Part shown: positions 1-12,591 of the stretch, one piece after another
Numbering within the stretch: the first letter of the stretch is position 1
Layout of the letters: each line of letters begins with the position of its first letter
Assembly (NCBI GenBank): GCA_011037195.1
Contig: JAAEAF010014702.1
Coordinates: 93,055-157,054 of the forward strand
Reading direction: 5' to 3'
Source: Triatoma infestans
Taxonomy: Eukaryota; Arthropoda; Insecta; Hemiptera; Reduviidae
DNA length: 64,000 nucleotides
Position numbers and translations under genes: made by a program
Notes under the pieces: model-generated
The model's database searches: none
What the model was told of the DNA's origin: nothing
The model's input: the letters and a program-made list of their open reading frames with translations, nothing else

Positions 1-30
1 GAACTTGCAGATTAGCCACTCAGTCTATCT

Positions 31-70
31 ATATATAAGAGAAAGTTGTGTGAGTGTTACACACCACCAG
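31..70 (-). repeat. End A of the dispersed hairpin-ended family
   Basis: This is a reverse-complement match to the family terminus: AAGAGAAAGTTGTGTGAG followed by a GTTACACACCAC variant of the GTTTCACACC box. Only this end lies in the window, so the rest of the copy is to the left or lost. Confidence 0.65.
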
Positions 71-837
71 ATTATTGTACTTTCTCTAATAGCTACAGAT
101 TTTTTCCCAATGAAGCGGCACATTTGCAATGAATCAATTACTCATTATGATAAGGATGAAAGTACATAACTTTAAAGCTTAATTCGTAGATTTGTTTTCC
201 CCCTGACCGAGCTACCAAGTATTTAAGTTATTCTTAACAAAGTGATGGTTAATCCACATTAATAGTGTTTCTTCTGTCTAACGCGATAGTTTTCTCCGAT
301 TTAGCTACTTTTACTTGTTACTCTTCTCTCAAAAATTTAAATAGTTTTTCTTTTTGATAAAACAAATGTAAAATTTTTCTAAAAATTCAAATAAACTAAT
401 GAAATAAAACGAAAATAAAATACCAATGTAAAGTCGTTTAGAAGAAGAATGTTATAAAAAAGAGAAAGTACAATGAATTGAGAGAGCCAATGAAATGGCA
501 AGTTTCATGAACTGGCTGCGTACTTGGCGAAGTAAATCAAACATGTTTGATTGCCATTATCTGCTGCATGACTGAGTTTATGAGTTTTATATATGGAACA
601 ACTGGCATGTAAACTTGCTAGAAACAACTATAGCTTTGATTTAATGCAGTCCGGCTTGCAATTTGAATCTAATCTTTAAAATGTAACTATATTGTTTATT
701 AATTTGTTTGTTTACCTTAATAAAACGCTTTTTAAAAAGGGATATTTTTGTTGACTTCCCAAAATTAGCTTACGACGTTATAAAACTTTATATGTCGGCT
801 TGCTTGTTATTGTGCCTGCCCCAATCTTCAAAAAAAA
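71..837. other. AT-rich stretch, nothing recognised
   Basis: I see no protein-like reading frame, RNA gene or bounded repeat here. Short open frames are AT-biased and lack motifs. Confidence 0.5.
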
Positions 838-885
838 AAAAATATATCTGGTGTGAAACACTCACACGACTTTCTTCCTGTAATC
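838..885 (+). repeat. End A of the dispersed hairpin-ended family
   Basis: An A-run leads into ATCTGGTGTGAAACACTC and ACACGACTTTC, the plus-strand form of the terminus with its GTGTGA/TCACAC hairpin intact. The following sequence does not continue recognisably as the family interior. Confidence 0.75.
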
Positions 886-1074
886 TTAGATGACAGGTTT
901 TCTAAATATTTAGTTAACCTTGAATTATGTATAAATATACTTGGTGGGGTTTATAATTGTTGGTCTTTTAAGGCATAATATGAATTATTGTGTATTGGAA
1001 CCAATCATCATCAAATTCACCATACAAAAGCTAGATTCAAGAGTTGCAAAAGCAGCTGCATTGAGGCGCCATCA

Positions 1075-1490
1075 CTGAGCCTCGAAGAGCACGCCAACTA
1101 TGCACTGTCACCAATGTACTGGTGAATAGATAGCCAATCTGTTACCTAGAAGGTGTCTCCAGCGGTACTCTTACTATTGAATAAAGCCGTCTATCTGGGG
1201 GACTTATCAATCAGTTAACTTTAAATGGTAAAGATGAGTCGCTACCTCACATCAACCATGAAAAGTTCTTAACGAACTAGTTAATCTATCGTTAGAACTA
1301 GACAAAATATCCAATTAGCCATATCAATGTTCAAGCGACTCAGGTCAGCCAACGCTACCAATTTCTACATCACACTACTTACATCATAACTCTTCGCTCG
1401 GTCACTTTACTCTCCAAATATTCTTCTTTCAATTCTAAGTAGATCGTAAAAAATATAAATGTGTTTAAGTGTATGTAATCAGTCTATAAG
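1075..1490 (+). repeat. LTR-like dispersed repeat, copy 1
   Basis: The stretch with TAGCCATATCAATGTTCAAG, an AACGCTACCA box, CATCATAACTCTTCGCTCGG and a TATAAATGTG-type tail also occurs, diverged, near 31230-31410 and 59040-59230. The C-rich middle and AT-rich TATAAATGTG(A)GTTTAG end resemble an LTR with its R/U5 part. No flanking coding region, primer site or second LTR was found, so the class is uncertain. Confidence 0.5.
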
Positions 1491-2212
1491 TGTGCTCGTC
1501 GCCATTCCATAATTTCATTGGTTGCACGAAAACACGAACAGCAATATGGTATATTTCTAGCTCAAATAAACAGCTTAATGAACTCTTTGTTTATAATGAA
1601 AAATTGTTTCGACTTTTTTCCAATAGTTTTATTTGATTTGGCCACTTAGTGGAAATAAAATAAAATATAACATAAACTATCCAAGTGAGTAAAACAAGTT
1701 ATAATTACAATTTTAAAAACTTAGTTTTCGGTTCGAATGAGTTGATAAAAACAAAAAAACGGTTGGTACAAAATTTAATTAAATATGGAGAACAATATTA
1801 AAGTTAGCCAACCTTGTAAAGGCCCAAAAAAAAAAAACTATCATATGTGAAGAGGTGGAAGTAAAAGACAGAGGCGAAGGAGATGGTGGGAAAAAAAGAA
1901 GATATAACTAAAAGAGGGTTTGAACCTGAATATCAGGCAAAGAGAAGAACACTGGCTAAAGTGAATACAGCTGTTACTAGCAGTGTTACCAAAGCACCTA
2001 CACTTTAGATACAGTGTTCACCTGTACCGCCATATAGGGAAATAATGAAGGGAATGGTTTCTTCTTCTATTTGCCCCATCCCCGCAGACTTGCAAGTAAG
2101 TGAAAGTAACAAATTTACCAACTAAAAAACCTACATTAAAAAAAAAAAAGAATTAAGAAAAGTTGAGAAAAATTGTTTGGGGTGGGGCATCGTTTCTTAA
2201 TAAAAAAAAAAA
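1491..2212. other. Unassigned AT-rich sequence
   Basis: No recognisable gene. Near 1845-1985 there is a purine-rich stretch with short open frames but no identifiable motif. Confidence 0.45.
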
Positions 2213-2924
2213 TCGGGGTTAAAACACTCACACGAATTTATCGTACTCCTTCCGCTTGATGTAGTTATAGAAAATGCAAATTTTCTTTAAATTTCAAGGT
2301 TCGCTCATGAAAGATGGTGGAGTGCCAACCTACCAACAGAAGCTGGTAGAGAATGATTTACATTGTAGAAAGCGCCAGTAATATTGAACAAAAACATTTG
2401 AATTTCAACATCTTGGTCCCTCAAAACTGTCTAAAATATCTAAAGTAGGTGTATATCGGTGTAGTTAGTATTCCAACCAAAATTGTTTAAAAAAAATCAA
2501 ACAACCGATTAAAATCTGTAAAATCGCAATTAAACGTTAACCGACTTTCTTCAAATTTGGAATTATAGCAAAGCTCCTTAAGTTATAGTAATATTGCAAA
2601 GTTCGCAGAACCATACATTGAACTGAAATGGTACTGAGGAAAGCTTGACGTGACTGTTCCCCCAGAACCCCCTCAAAAAAAAATTTTCCCTGAAAAATGT
2701 TTCAAAGAGTGATAGATAGAACGAAGTTGAATGAAAATCATTGAAGAGAAATTTGCGAAAACTGAATAAAATAAATTTTTGTAAAGTCGTACTTCCGGGT
2801 ATTTTTTTAGAAAAATATTTAGATTTCGCACACACACACACACACACATGCGTAATAGCAGGAGTAATGCCGATGTCTTTAAATAGAACTATATATAGAT
2901 ATTTACACGGTACAGACGGGTGAA
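2213..2924 (+). repeat. Dispersed hairpin-ended family, copy with CA tract
   Basis: It begins with a weak end A (AAAACACTCACACGAATTTA). It continues through the module with 'GACTTTCTTCAAATTTGGAA', the TGTTCCCCCAGAACCCC box and an A-run, then the 'GAAAATCATTGAAGAGAAA' block. It ends in a CA microsatellite at about 2829-2848. The usual 3' terminus is missing because the following LINE fragment starts around 2925. Confidence 0.7.
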
Positions 2925-4524
2925 GTAGTTGATGGCTGGTGTGGATCAATGATAGATACTCCGGTTGGCGTGAATGAGTGGCTGCATCCCGCTGAGCTTC
3001 CAACCATCCAAATGGATTTAGAAGTACAATTCGATACTGACATTTTTACAGATGGAAGCAAAGAAGATAAATTTGTTGGATGAGCATATGTCGTTATAAA
3101 ATTGGAGCAGGTGGTGGTTCACGAAAAGTATCGTCTCGGGGCATATTGCTCAAACAATCAGGCTGAGCAATTAGCTATAGTCAAAGCTTTAAATTGGGTT
3201 GAATGTAATTCGTTTTTGGGGAAAAAAATTAGAATCTCTACAAATAGTCGCATCACCCTGGACTCTTTGCAGAATAACGATATCCACCATGCACCATTTC
3301 ATTCTCATGGGTGAAGGCACACGTGGGTATTGGCGGAAATGAGATGGCTGACCAAATGGCGAAAGCAGCGTCAAAGGATTCTGGTTTGGCGATTGCTTAC
3401 AACAAGTACCCCAAATCGGCACTGGAACATTGGGCGCATCAACGCAGCATGGAAGCTTGGCATCAACTCTGGACAATTCGACCACGGGTGCTCTCACTAG
3501 AGAATTTCTTCCTTCTGTGGAGCGCCGTCTCCAAATGCACCACTTCGTCATTGGCTATGGGTTGACTCAGCTTCTTTCTGGCCATGGGAAAATAGCACAT
3601 TATCTGAACAGATTTAACATAACCGAAACTGCATTTTGTACATGTGATTCTTCTTCGGTTCAGACAGTCGACCATCTCTTGTGGGAATGCGAATGCTTGC
3701 AGCTGGCGAGACAGTTACTCATGCAGCAGGTGATGACTCAGGGCGAGTGTTGGCCTCCCCAGAAATCTACATTGCTTCAGTCAAGATTCTTTGCACACTT
3801 CAATAATTATGTCAAAAGAGTAATAAGTAATAACATTCATATACAATAGTAATATTACTTCTTGAATAATTGAAGTAATAATAATAATAAAATGAAATAT
3901 GAAATATAAAATAAATAAATAATCGACGAAAAAAAAAAACACAAACAAAAAGATAAACAACAAAAAAATTAAAAAAATAAATAAAAAATTTAAATATTTC
4001 ATAAAAAAAAATAAACAAAAAAATAAATAAAAAATAAACAAAAAATAAATAAATAAAAAAAAAAAAAAATTAAAAAAAAAATTATATATATATTAAAAAA
4101 AAAAGAATAAAATAAATAAATAAATAAATAAATAAATACATATATATATAAATATTAAAAGAAAATAATGATAATAACAATAAAAATTAATAGTAAACAA
4201 ATAAAAAAGAGTAGTTAATATTGTATCTGTAATAGTTAGTGTTTTAAATCAAGTTAATTAATGTGAATTTCCTTCATTACTTTGTGTTGTCGTATATCCG
4301 CACTTTAATATTTCGTACTGCTTTTACATAAGTGTAAATAATTCTAAATGTTTTCATGTAACAGCCATGTTCACAATATGTAATTTTGTCCGCATAATAT
4401 GTACTTTAGCTTAGATGTAAGCTGTAATGTGCATTTTATACATGTAATAATATTTTGTAATTTTCATGTAGTGCTCAAATGAGCGGAGCATGATGGTAAT
4501 AAAGATATTTAAAAAAAAAAAAAA
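2925..4524 (+). pseudogene. 5'-truncated LINE 3' end (RNase H and C-terminal region), degenerate
   Basis: Reading along the plus strand gives an RNase H domain and the C-terminal tail of a non-LTR retrotransposon of the I/R1 group. It starts near FTDGSK at 3045-3062. RNase H hallmarks visible are the first Asp (TDGS), the Glu in NNQAEQLAIVKAL, and WVKAHVGIGGNEMADQMAKA with its final Asp. The third acidic position reads STNSRITLDS, so the expected Asp is Asn. An in-frame TGA lies at 3081-3083, with frame changes near 3300-3311 and near 3475. The tail to 3846 keeps a Cys/His region (FCTCDSS...VDHLLWECECL). AATAAA at 4498-4503 precedes an A-run at 4511-4524, consistent with retrotransposition and 5' truncation. 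It is not functional. Confidence 0.88.
3850..4230 (+). repeat. A/T-rich low-complexity tract in LINE 3' UTR
   Basis: Runs of AAATAAATAAAT, long A-runs and TATATA lie between the LINE stop codon and its polyadenylation signal. The overlapping minus-strand open frames rich in Phe and Ile are artefacts of this composition. Confidence 0.9.
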
Positions 4525-5599
4525 CATACACATACACAAAAACTCCCTCACTCACGAAGACAATTCACTAAAATAATTTTTTTTATTTTCAGGGGCCTCG
4601 AAATCTTGCATTTCTAGTAAATATCAATTTCGAAAATCAGATAGGATCTCAATATTTACTAGGAGTAGGAGAAAGTAAAAAAAACGCAGAAAAGTGAATA
4701 ATCCATTCAGGAAAATAGCACTTCCGGTTGGGTGATTTCAACTAAAACTTTAAATGTAGGATTCTCTAATAGCATTCAGAGACAAAATATTAAGTTTAAA
4801 CTTCCTGCGATTATCCGTTTTTCAGTTATTTAATACAGACAAACACATATACACAAAAACACAACAATTTCTATAAACTAAAAATCAACTTTCATGATCA
4901 TGTGCTATTAATAAGAGAAACATGTAAGAATTAGAGAATAAGAGAAAGTAAAAACGAAAGAGAAAATAACCAGCTTTCTGCGAACAAAACAAGGCGTGTG
5001 AGTGAGTCAGTGGGAGCAGAGATGCCATCATCACAACCAGTCTAATTCAAACTGGATTAGAAAATTAAGCTCAACTTCTATACCTTACAACCAACGTTGC
5101 GAATCTTAATCTTGCTCTAAAATCTTAAACAAAAACTATCCTGAAAGGATGCAATCAAAACATGAACCCATTCTCAAACCGAAGATTCAGCATTTATATT
5201 TAATGTATATATTTATTTATCTTATTTTTAATTATGAGCACTTGTTGTTGACGGTTTAAATTCTCTAAGCCTGAAGTTTTAGGAGATAAACTAGTGCAAA
5301 TGTCTGGATGAAAGGGTTGTACCATTAGGCTTAGTTAATAGCTATATAGGCGATAAGGCATGAAATATGGACGGGAAGATAATGGTATTGTTGGCGTTCT
5401 TATATTGTTTTTTTTTTTCTGAAAAACAGACATCAAGCACAGAACAAACAAAATAGCATTGGGCCTAAATCATGCTCGGGCCTAAATTGAAATAATGTTA
5501 CGTAAGTGAATGAGAAAGTAGTGTGAAACACGTACGGAGAAGACATATAATTCAAAAAATCTGATTTTCTTGTTTATTGACTTGCTATGGGAAATTTAG
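4525..5599. other. Mostly unassigned, with one family 3'-end fragment
   Basis: At about 4560-4680 there is an end-B fragment of the dispersed family (tail TTTACTAGGAGTAGGAGAAA). A second partial module at 4700-4850 contains CACTTCCGGTTGGGTGATTT. From 4850 to 5599 I recognise nothing. Confidence 0.5.
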
Positions 5600-6117
5600 T
5601 AAAGAGATGTGTAGAAACTGGAGAAGGGAACAATGGCCTCATCATTCTATTGGGGCACCCTCATCCAGCGGCTCTAGCACTCATTGCTCAGTCCTCTGGC
5701 TTCCACAATCAATTTCCAACAGAGACAGATCTTGCGCAACTCTTCTACAGGTTATTAACTTTAATTTTATGCTACATGGTGCCAGCTATCGTAATCTAGG
5801 TCTTTCAGCATGTGATTCTTTCACGCTCTCCATGACAGTCAAATGTATTTTGTTTAATGATTCTCTATTGGAGAATTATCCAGTCGAATTTTAGAAAAGC
5901 CCTTTCTTGTCTGACCTAGAATGCGGTCTATTTTTCGGGACCGCAAATTAGGACTGGGATTGAGCCTCTTCCGTAATTAAGCAATTAATTCTTAAATGTT
6001 GCTGAAGATCAAGGAATGGCTGCAAGATTCCTAGGCCTTATTTTAGCTGATTCACCATTGTATGCAATCATCAAGGAATATAAGAAGACAATTCGTCCAG
6101 ATTTTCAAAAAGTGTAG
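5600..6117 (+). other. Two protein-like open stretches, possible exons of an unidentified gene
   Basis: Stretch one (5600-5750) sits between a possible acceptor ...AAATTTAG and a weak donor CAG|GTTATT. It reads KRCVETGEGNNGLIILLGH and then PHPAALALIAQSSGFHNQF, ending DLAQLFYR. Stretch two (about 5998-6114) reads VAEDQGMAARFLGLILADSP then LYAIIKEYKKTIRPDFQKV, followed by TAG. The balanced amino-acid composition (Ala, Leu, Gly, few Asn/Lys runs) is unlike neighbouring chance frames. I do not recognise the family. The splice phases do not join cleanly: stretch one ends with two codon bases, while the acceptors near stretch two need one. It may therefore be a decayed gene or retrocopy, or the exon limits may be wrong. 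Confidence 0.28.
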
Positions 6118-7345
6118 CAGCTTATTTTCCAGCTCACTACAAGTTTTTATCTAATTTTTTCTAAAGGAAAATTATCCTCAGGTAAAAAAAACAAAAAGAA
6201 CTTTCAAATGTAAATATATAGTATTAATGGAGGTGGCAGTGACCCCCGAATTTAAAGTTCAGAAAGTGGGGCTTTTAATATGGGGCAGTGTTACCAACTT
6301 TTGAAATATACGTAACTTTTAACAGCGATTAAACTTACATATAACCGTTTTGTAACGATACTATTAAAAAGTTGGTCAGATTTGTTTTTTGTTTAAAAGG
6401 CCATTAAAAACAGGGTTTTTCTCCCTCTCCCCTCTTTTGCAGATCTCTTACAGCTGGGGTAAGATCCACTGAAAGAGGGCTGGAGGCGGCGAAACAAGGG
6501 GTCAAGGAGAAGTGTCCCACTCGATTCACTCTGAGCGCCACTAAAGCACCCATCTCATACTGCTAAGTACCGACTCTATTTGTTATTGCCATTATTAATC
6601 CTTACACACCCTTTTGAATTTAATTTGCCAGTGCATATTTTGTAAAATAAATTTATCTGGTTAATTAATTATTTTTATGTGTATTTAAGAAAAATAAGTT
6701 TTATTCCTAGACAATTCTTTTAGTATTTTCTATTTCCTATTATTTAGTTGTTCCAAGCTAGCTGACGCGAACAGTGATATTTGAAAAACTTGTGCCTTTC
6801 AATGAAATTATTATTTTCCTTTCCTTATAATGAAATCTAGTAACTGGTGTGAAACGGCGAACTCGATTTTCTGTAATTCCAATTTTCACAATTTTAATTG
6901 TCAAGTTTCTTCCTTTTTTTCTTTCTTTATTTCCACCAAAAGGAAATATTATAATCGTTTCAAAAAATGTTTCTAGCAGAATGTTCCGTGTATATACTAT
7001 ATGTCTCAAACTAAAAAAAAAAAAAAGCTTAAACTTGATACCATTGGTGGTTTTATTATCACCATAATGTTCGACACGAAAGTATTAGTCGAAAACCCAT
7101 TAACCGGAAATAGAACTTTATTGCATTTTTTATCGAGATTTTTTCGAAACACTCCAATAATTTTTCTTTGTACTTTCCATATTAAATATACACTTAAATG
7201 CCTAATACTTTTATTGGAAATGTTTTTCTAAATATTTTTGAGGTGCCGCGGTTTCTATCTAATGTAAGTCCATATTGTAAGTCCAGTTATATTTATTGTT
7301 AGGGCCAAGTGATAATATTAAATTTAAAGAAAATTTGTCATAATT
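6118..7345. other. No gene recognised
   Basis: AT-rich sequence with repeat-like words such as GTGTGAAACGGCGAACTCGA at 6848. A possible family core lies around 7075-7235 (AACCCATTAACCGGAAATAG). No coding signal. Confidence 0.45.
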
Positions 7346-7690
7346 TTACTTTCTCTTACTGATGTCGAAAACGAAGTATTGCGATCGTGTCAAATTTTTT
7401 AATATCGAGTATTCACCGGAAATAATGTTTTGAGACCCCATGAGTACGAGAATATAAATGTTTTCATGTACAGTGGTATTTTAGTTTATTATACAATTAT
7501 ATCATGAAAATAGTTTAATTAGGAATAATATACTATTGAACATAGGAGTTTGAAGAAAATCGGTTGACCGGAAGTGTTTACTTTTTTCTGTTTTTTTTTT
7601 TTGTTTTTGCGATTTCCTCCATAAAGGCACCAATCAAGGATGGAAGAATTTAACCAGCGGTGGAAAGTTTGGCTGATCAATCTACATATA
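7346..7690 (-). repeat. Dispersed family, end B copy
   Basis: ACTTTCTCTTACTGATGTCG begins the reverse-complement 3' terminus. It is followed by AAGTATTGCGATCGTGTCAA and an ATTCACCGGAAATAA segment, then the GAAGAAAATCGGTTGACCGG module at about 7552. End A is not found. Confidence 0.75.
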
Positions 7691-7805
7691 TGTAAAATCC
7701 CAACTCCTGTGTGTATGTGCTCAATTTAGAAGAGTATATAACGTTATTATTGTAAATATTAATATTTTACATTTATTTATTTTGTATTGATAATGTTTGT
7801 AATAA

Positions 7806-7856
7806 TATTAAATAATTATTATTTATATGTTATTATATTAAATAATTATTATTTGT
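7806..7856. repeat. Short AT direct repeat, 30-bp spacing
   Basis: TATTAAATAATTATTATTT occurs twice, 30 bases apart. Confidence 0.8.
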
Positions 7857-8639
7857 TATTATTTTATAAAATTATACAATTTATGCTTTATTAATAAAGA
7901 TGTATATTAATTTTAAATAGAAAAATTATAGTGACTTCAAAAACTTTATTTATAATGAACTTTTAATTTTGAACTACCTAATTATTTTGTTAACTTTATA
8001 GTTAATGTTGAACAATATATTAAATTGTGGTAATTTTTCCCCTATAAGGTCATGAGGTCGGATTGGTCGCAGTTATATCATATAATTTACAAGGCCAATA
8101 GGCGTTTAATTACAAGTAGTTTTGTTTTTACATCATTTGTTTTAATTTAATATTTTATCGTTAAAAATACACTAAAATAAAAATAAAATAAATAAACTAA
8201 TTCTTTTCGTAATAACTTCATTATTTTTACATTCGTAAATTTCCATTTATATAGAATTCGTCTCCATAATTACATAAATTCTGTCTAGCTGTCTAGAGAG
8301 CATAGCGTCTCGAGGCGAAAGTTTAATTTAACAGCGAAGTTGAATAAACTACTAAGTCCATATCAGACAATTCGTTAAAAACTTTTTTTGTACTCACAAT
8401 ATCTCAAAACATATAAATTTGAAAATCTATTATTATTAGCAACAGTAATATTTGCAATTACAACAATAAAGTTGATGATATAGGTGTGTGTAAGTTCATG
8501 TGTTATCAACTTGATAATGTAATCTCAATCAGTAGAAAAACTGTTTCTCTTGGAATTTGAAACCCTCTCACTCTCAAAAAAAAAATCCCTCAAAAAGTGT
8601 TTTGGTGGATGGCCTGTATGTGTTGTGCGTGTGTGTGTT

Positions 8640-9204
8640 TTAACAGAATATGTCAAAAACGAAAAGTTGCAGGAAGCTTATAAACATGGTATTCCATTTT
8701 GGTACTACCACCGCATCGGGCACAAAGATATCGGACAAAATCCATTAGCCAGAAGTTTCACGTTAGAGAATGGTTTTTTTTTCTCAGTTTTTTGTAATTT
8801 TCTCAAAAACAGCTCTAACGATTTTCTATGAACTTGTCGTATCAACCACACATACAAAGAGCTACAACTTTTATTTGAAATATTTCTCCAGAAAAAATTC
8901 ATTCAAGCGCATTGTTCGAAAAAGGGAGGGGATATGGTTTTCTCTAAAGTGCTATTTCAGTTTATTAAACAATTCTATCATCTAAATAATATTAATTAAA
9001 AATTATATAAGCTGCCAGAATCCCCAGTTTGAAGCAAATCGGCAGACCGGAAGTGCCACTTTACTGAATACATTTTTCCGTTTTTTTTGTGATTTTCTCC
9101 ATAAAAATGATGACGTATTTAAACACTAATAAGAATTGTAAGTGTGGAGAAAATTTGCCATTTCGCAGTAAGAGAGAGTCATGTGAGTGTTTCACACCAG
9201 ATTT
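8640..9204 (-). repeat. Dispersed family, minus-strand copy with end A
   Basis: It starts in the GGAAGCTTATAAACATGGTA module and runs through CAAAATCCATTAGCCAGAAG, the 'CTCTAACGATTTTCTATGAA' block and a second AGCAAATCGGCAGACCGG module. It ends in GTAAGAGAGAGTCATGTGAG and TGTTTCACACCAGATTTT, a well-kept end A. Two interior modules are visible. Confidence 0.85.
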
Positions 9205-10000
9205 TGTTGGTAGTACAGTTTAGGTTTTATAACATCTGACCTTTGTAACTATGCCAACTTTTTGCTTATATAAACAACAAAGTATATTGTGAAATATAAG
9301 ATAAAAAACAAAAACAAGCGAATATAATTTATAAACTACATAGTACAAATGGAGAATTCAATATATATTCACACACAGACAATACAGTGTAGAAATCAAA
9401 TACTGAGATGGAAAATTAATCAATCACTGGTCTGGTGATTAATTTTACTTGATACAGCGCATACTAACCATGAAGTTATCATGTTTACTTTCATTACTAG
9501 AATGTTTGGAAATTTGGGAACAGAAAATGGTATTCTGTATATTTACTGAAACAGGTTGTAACCGGTATTTCAAAAATAAATGGATATATCACTGATTATT
9601 TTTTCTTCCTTCACTTACCTACAGGTGAGGTATTTTACGATCGAGTTTAATATTCCAAATTGAGTTTTCCCACGTTCTTGGCGTATGAGTACTCAAAGTG
9701 AATATTTCGTTTAGGAATCACTCGTGAATCTGTTTAGAGGGGGAGATCTGGTTTGAAACATCATGTTTCTTTAAAATGGCCACATTCACAATGTTTAGTT
9801 CGTCTGGTCATATACTTGTATACTTGAGCGGACTTCTGTCAAAACCAACAGAACTTTTGCAGTTTAAATTAAAAACCTAAATGACAGACCACCCAAACAC
9901 TCTATAACAATCAATATTTTTCGGAAAAATGTTTTTATCTTTGCAGTGACCATTCCAAGTTTAAAGTAAATCATTGTATCTGGCTTCGAAAAAAAATCCA
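9205..10000. other. No gene recognised
   Basis: Contains AT-rich unique-looking sequence. CACACACAGACAATACAG at 9371 may be a relic of the dispersed family's CA region. Confidence 0.4.
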
Positions 10001-10004
10001 AAAA

Positions 10005-10540
10005 CCTCAACAACCTGCTCTGTAAAGCCGCAACTCCAGCTAACCGACTTTCTTCAAATTTGGAATTCTATCAATGGTACTAATCTATGTTAATATTATG
10101 TAAGTGGTAAAAACAATAAATTTATTAAGGTATACTTTAGAGGAAAGCATAACGCTACTGATCCATCACACAACCCCAACAAATAGAGTTCCCAGGAAAA
10201 TGTTTCAAATAAATGTGATAGGAATATGTGTGGGTAGATAGAACACAAAGTTTATGAAAATCGTTGGAGCCGTTTTCAGGGACCCAACTGCGAAAAAACA
10301 ACATTCAGTAAAGTCACATTTCCGGTTAAATGGATTTTGCCCGAAACTTTCATTTCGGATGCGGTGGTAGGACCTAAACGGGATATCAAATTTGAGCTCA
10401 GTGGGATTTTTCTTTTTTCAGATCATTCCCTAAAAAGATTTCATTTCGTACTCAGGGACCACCTCTGAGGATTTTAAAACTTGGAAATTTTCTTGATAAC
10501 ATCTACGATTTCTTTTAAACTTGGAATATCAATAAATAAA
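10005..10540 (+). repeat. Dispersed family core, no clear ends
   Basis: Recognisable blocks are CCAGCTAACCGACTTTCTTC, a CAACCCCAACAAAT box, CAGGAAAATGTTTCAAATAA, AAATCGTTGGAGCCGTTTTC, and GATTTTGCCCGAAACTTTCA with CGGATGCGGTGGTAGGACC. The terminal hairpins are absent or degraded. Confidence 0.75.
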
Positions 10541-10588
10541 CCTTTCACTTTTTTATTTGAACTATTTTTCTGGGAAATCTTATTTCAG

Positions 10589-10673
10589 GAGAATTGTGGG
10601 TGATAGGTGAGAATTGTGGGTGATAGGTGAGAATTGTGGTGATAGGTGAGAATTGTGGGTGATAGGTGAGAAT
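10589..10673 (+). repeat. 20-bp tandem repeat, about 4.3 units
   Basis: Unit GAGAATTGTGGGTGATAGGT. The units begin at 10589, 10609, 10629 (19 bp, one G lost) and 10648, with a partial unit GAGAAT at 10668. Confidence 0.95.
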
Positions 10674-12440
10674 GTAAACAGTTGCTACAATCTTTATTGG
10701 CTGGTGCAGGGGTATACAATATGGCATGAATATTTCATAGCACAGATAATTTTTGATTCGTCTAACAAATTATGGAAAGTAATAAAAAGTGCAAAGCTAA
10801 GAAAATTATTTACTCATAATTAAATTTATGGAGAAAAGTAAAAGGTATTCCAGGATATATATAAGATTTATGGGACATGTAGCAACTCAGTGCGCATGCC
10901 CATTTGATATATTGAACATATTATGTGGGAGTACCCAATCATGTCAATTTATATATATTATAAATTACATTGTATATACATTAATCAATCATACTTAATT
11001 CAAGAAATACAACTTAAAATGATGACAAAAAATTAAAGTCTGTAAATTGCCTTTGTTGTTAATATATAACTATACGAGATGGTCGATAATGTTAAGTAGT
11101 ACCAACAATACATTTATCTTGTTGCATGTTGGATATGTTATTATCAACTTAAGCTCTTGTATCTGTTGTTTTCTAAAATCGTTTTACAGAAAAAAAGAAT
11201 AAGTTAAACTCGATGGAACATTGAGTTTGAACCATTTTGAAACAATCAGTTTTTCTTTTGATATACGAAACCTATTATTGGCGGAATGGGGACTAGATGC
11301 CCTGCCTGTTTTGTGTAAATGACTGGCTACAGGGGTGTGTACAATCAGTACACGTCCCTACTCAGGGAGAGAAGATACTTCAAGTTCCCTTATACATAAA
11401 TCTTTTAGCATGGAAGCACCCTATTACTATGTCCTTCCAGTTCTTTTTCAGTTCCATTTTCCTCGGTGAACTTAACGTTGCTGAACCCTTTGAACCTATA
11501 AATTAATTTCCCTGCAAAAATGTACTCAAATAAAAGTGGCAGGTCTAAATGTTGCTGCCCGAACTTTTAAAGAAAATAACTGGCATAATTTTCGAGAAAA
11601 TAGAAAAAAAATTGTATTTTATATATAATACATGATAATTGTTTAAAATGATTAGTTTAGTGAGATTGTTGAAGGCCTCACGCTAGTTTAGTTAGAAAGG
11701 AGACTAAGTTTTTACACTGTGTAGGTTATATAATGGTTACAGAATGCCATTTTTAGTATACACTTGTTATAAAGCCTTTGTTACTTACAATTTAATATAA
11801 AGTATTATTTATATTTATTGACTTTATTGTAAAATACTGTGTGATAAAAAGGTTTGAATTACCATTACACTATTACCATTGTTAACAACTTGTATACAAA
11901 ATAATAATGAATATAATGCTAAAGAAGTATCTACCTATTGTATGAAATAATCCATTATTTCTTTATAGTGAACGCTGTTCTCTCCTTTTATACGTGAATA
12001 TTTCTCCTTTTATTTTCAACTTCACATTACATTCTATAACCGTTATACTGATTTCAATAATAATAATATGTCTAGACGACAATAATTCCATTGTAATGTG
12101 TGTGTGTGATTGTCGTATCTGCTTTAAATTGCTGCAAATCTGATTTAAATAGGCCAGACATTGCAATAGCTTTCATTTGGGCAAACTAGAGTGAGGGAGA
12201 ACTTCAGCTCGGATTGTAAGCCACACGTGGAGACCTCCTTCCATTCTACTATTTCAAGCTAAACTCTACGATCGATGATAAAAACATGCACATTCCCATT
12301 TTCTATGCAGTTTGCTCTTCCCAAGCAAGTTACCTGTGTTCTAGTAGAACAGTCTGAAAGCCGTTTTCTGGGAAAATAACTGTCTTCTCCAACTTTTCTC
12401 AATCATCCCATATGTAGAGTCCCAAAAGAAAAACAAATTA
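10674..12440. other. Long stretch with no recognised feature
   Basis: No protein family, RNA gene or bounded element seen. A fragment of end A of the dispersed family (AGAGAAAGTTGTGTGAGAAA, minus orientation) follows at about 12450-12486. Confidence 0.45.
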
Positions 12441-12591
12441 GAAATTCCAAAGAAGAGAAAGTTGTGTGAGAAATCGCGCCAGATTAAAAAAAAAAATAGG
12501 CTTTCATCGGAAATACATATATTACGGCTGCGTGAGTATATATATATATAAAATGTCTTTAGGAATGGTCTGTATGTGTGCGTGTGCTTTA

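Noticed and set aside
2578..3003. 141-codon minus-strand open frame
   Set aside because: Lies across the dispersed repeat and its CA microsatellite, and overlaps the start of the LINE on the other strand.
3781..4041. Phe/Ile-rich minus-strand open frames
   Set aside because: Produced by the TAAA/A-rich 3' UTR of the LINE.
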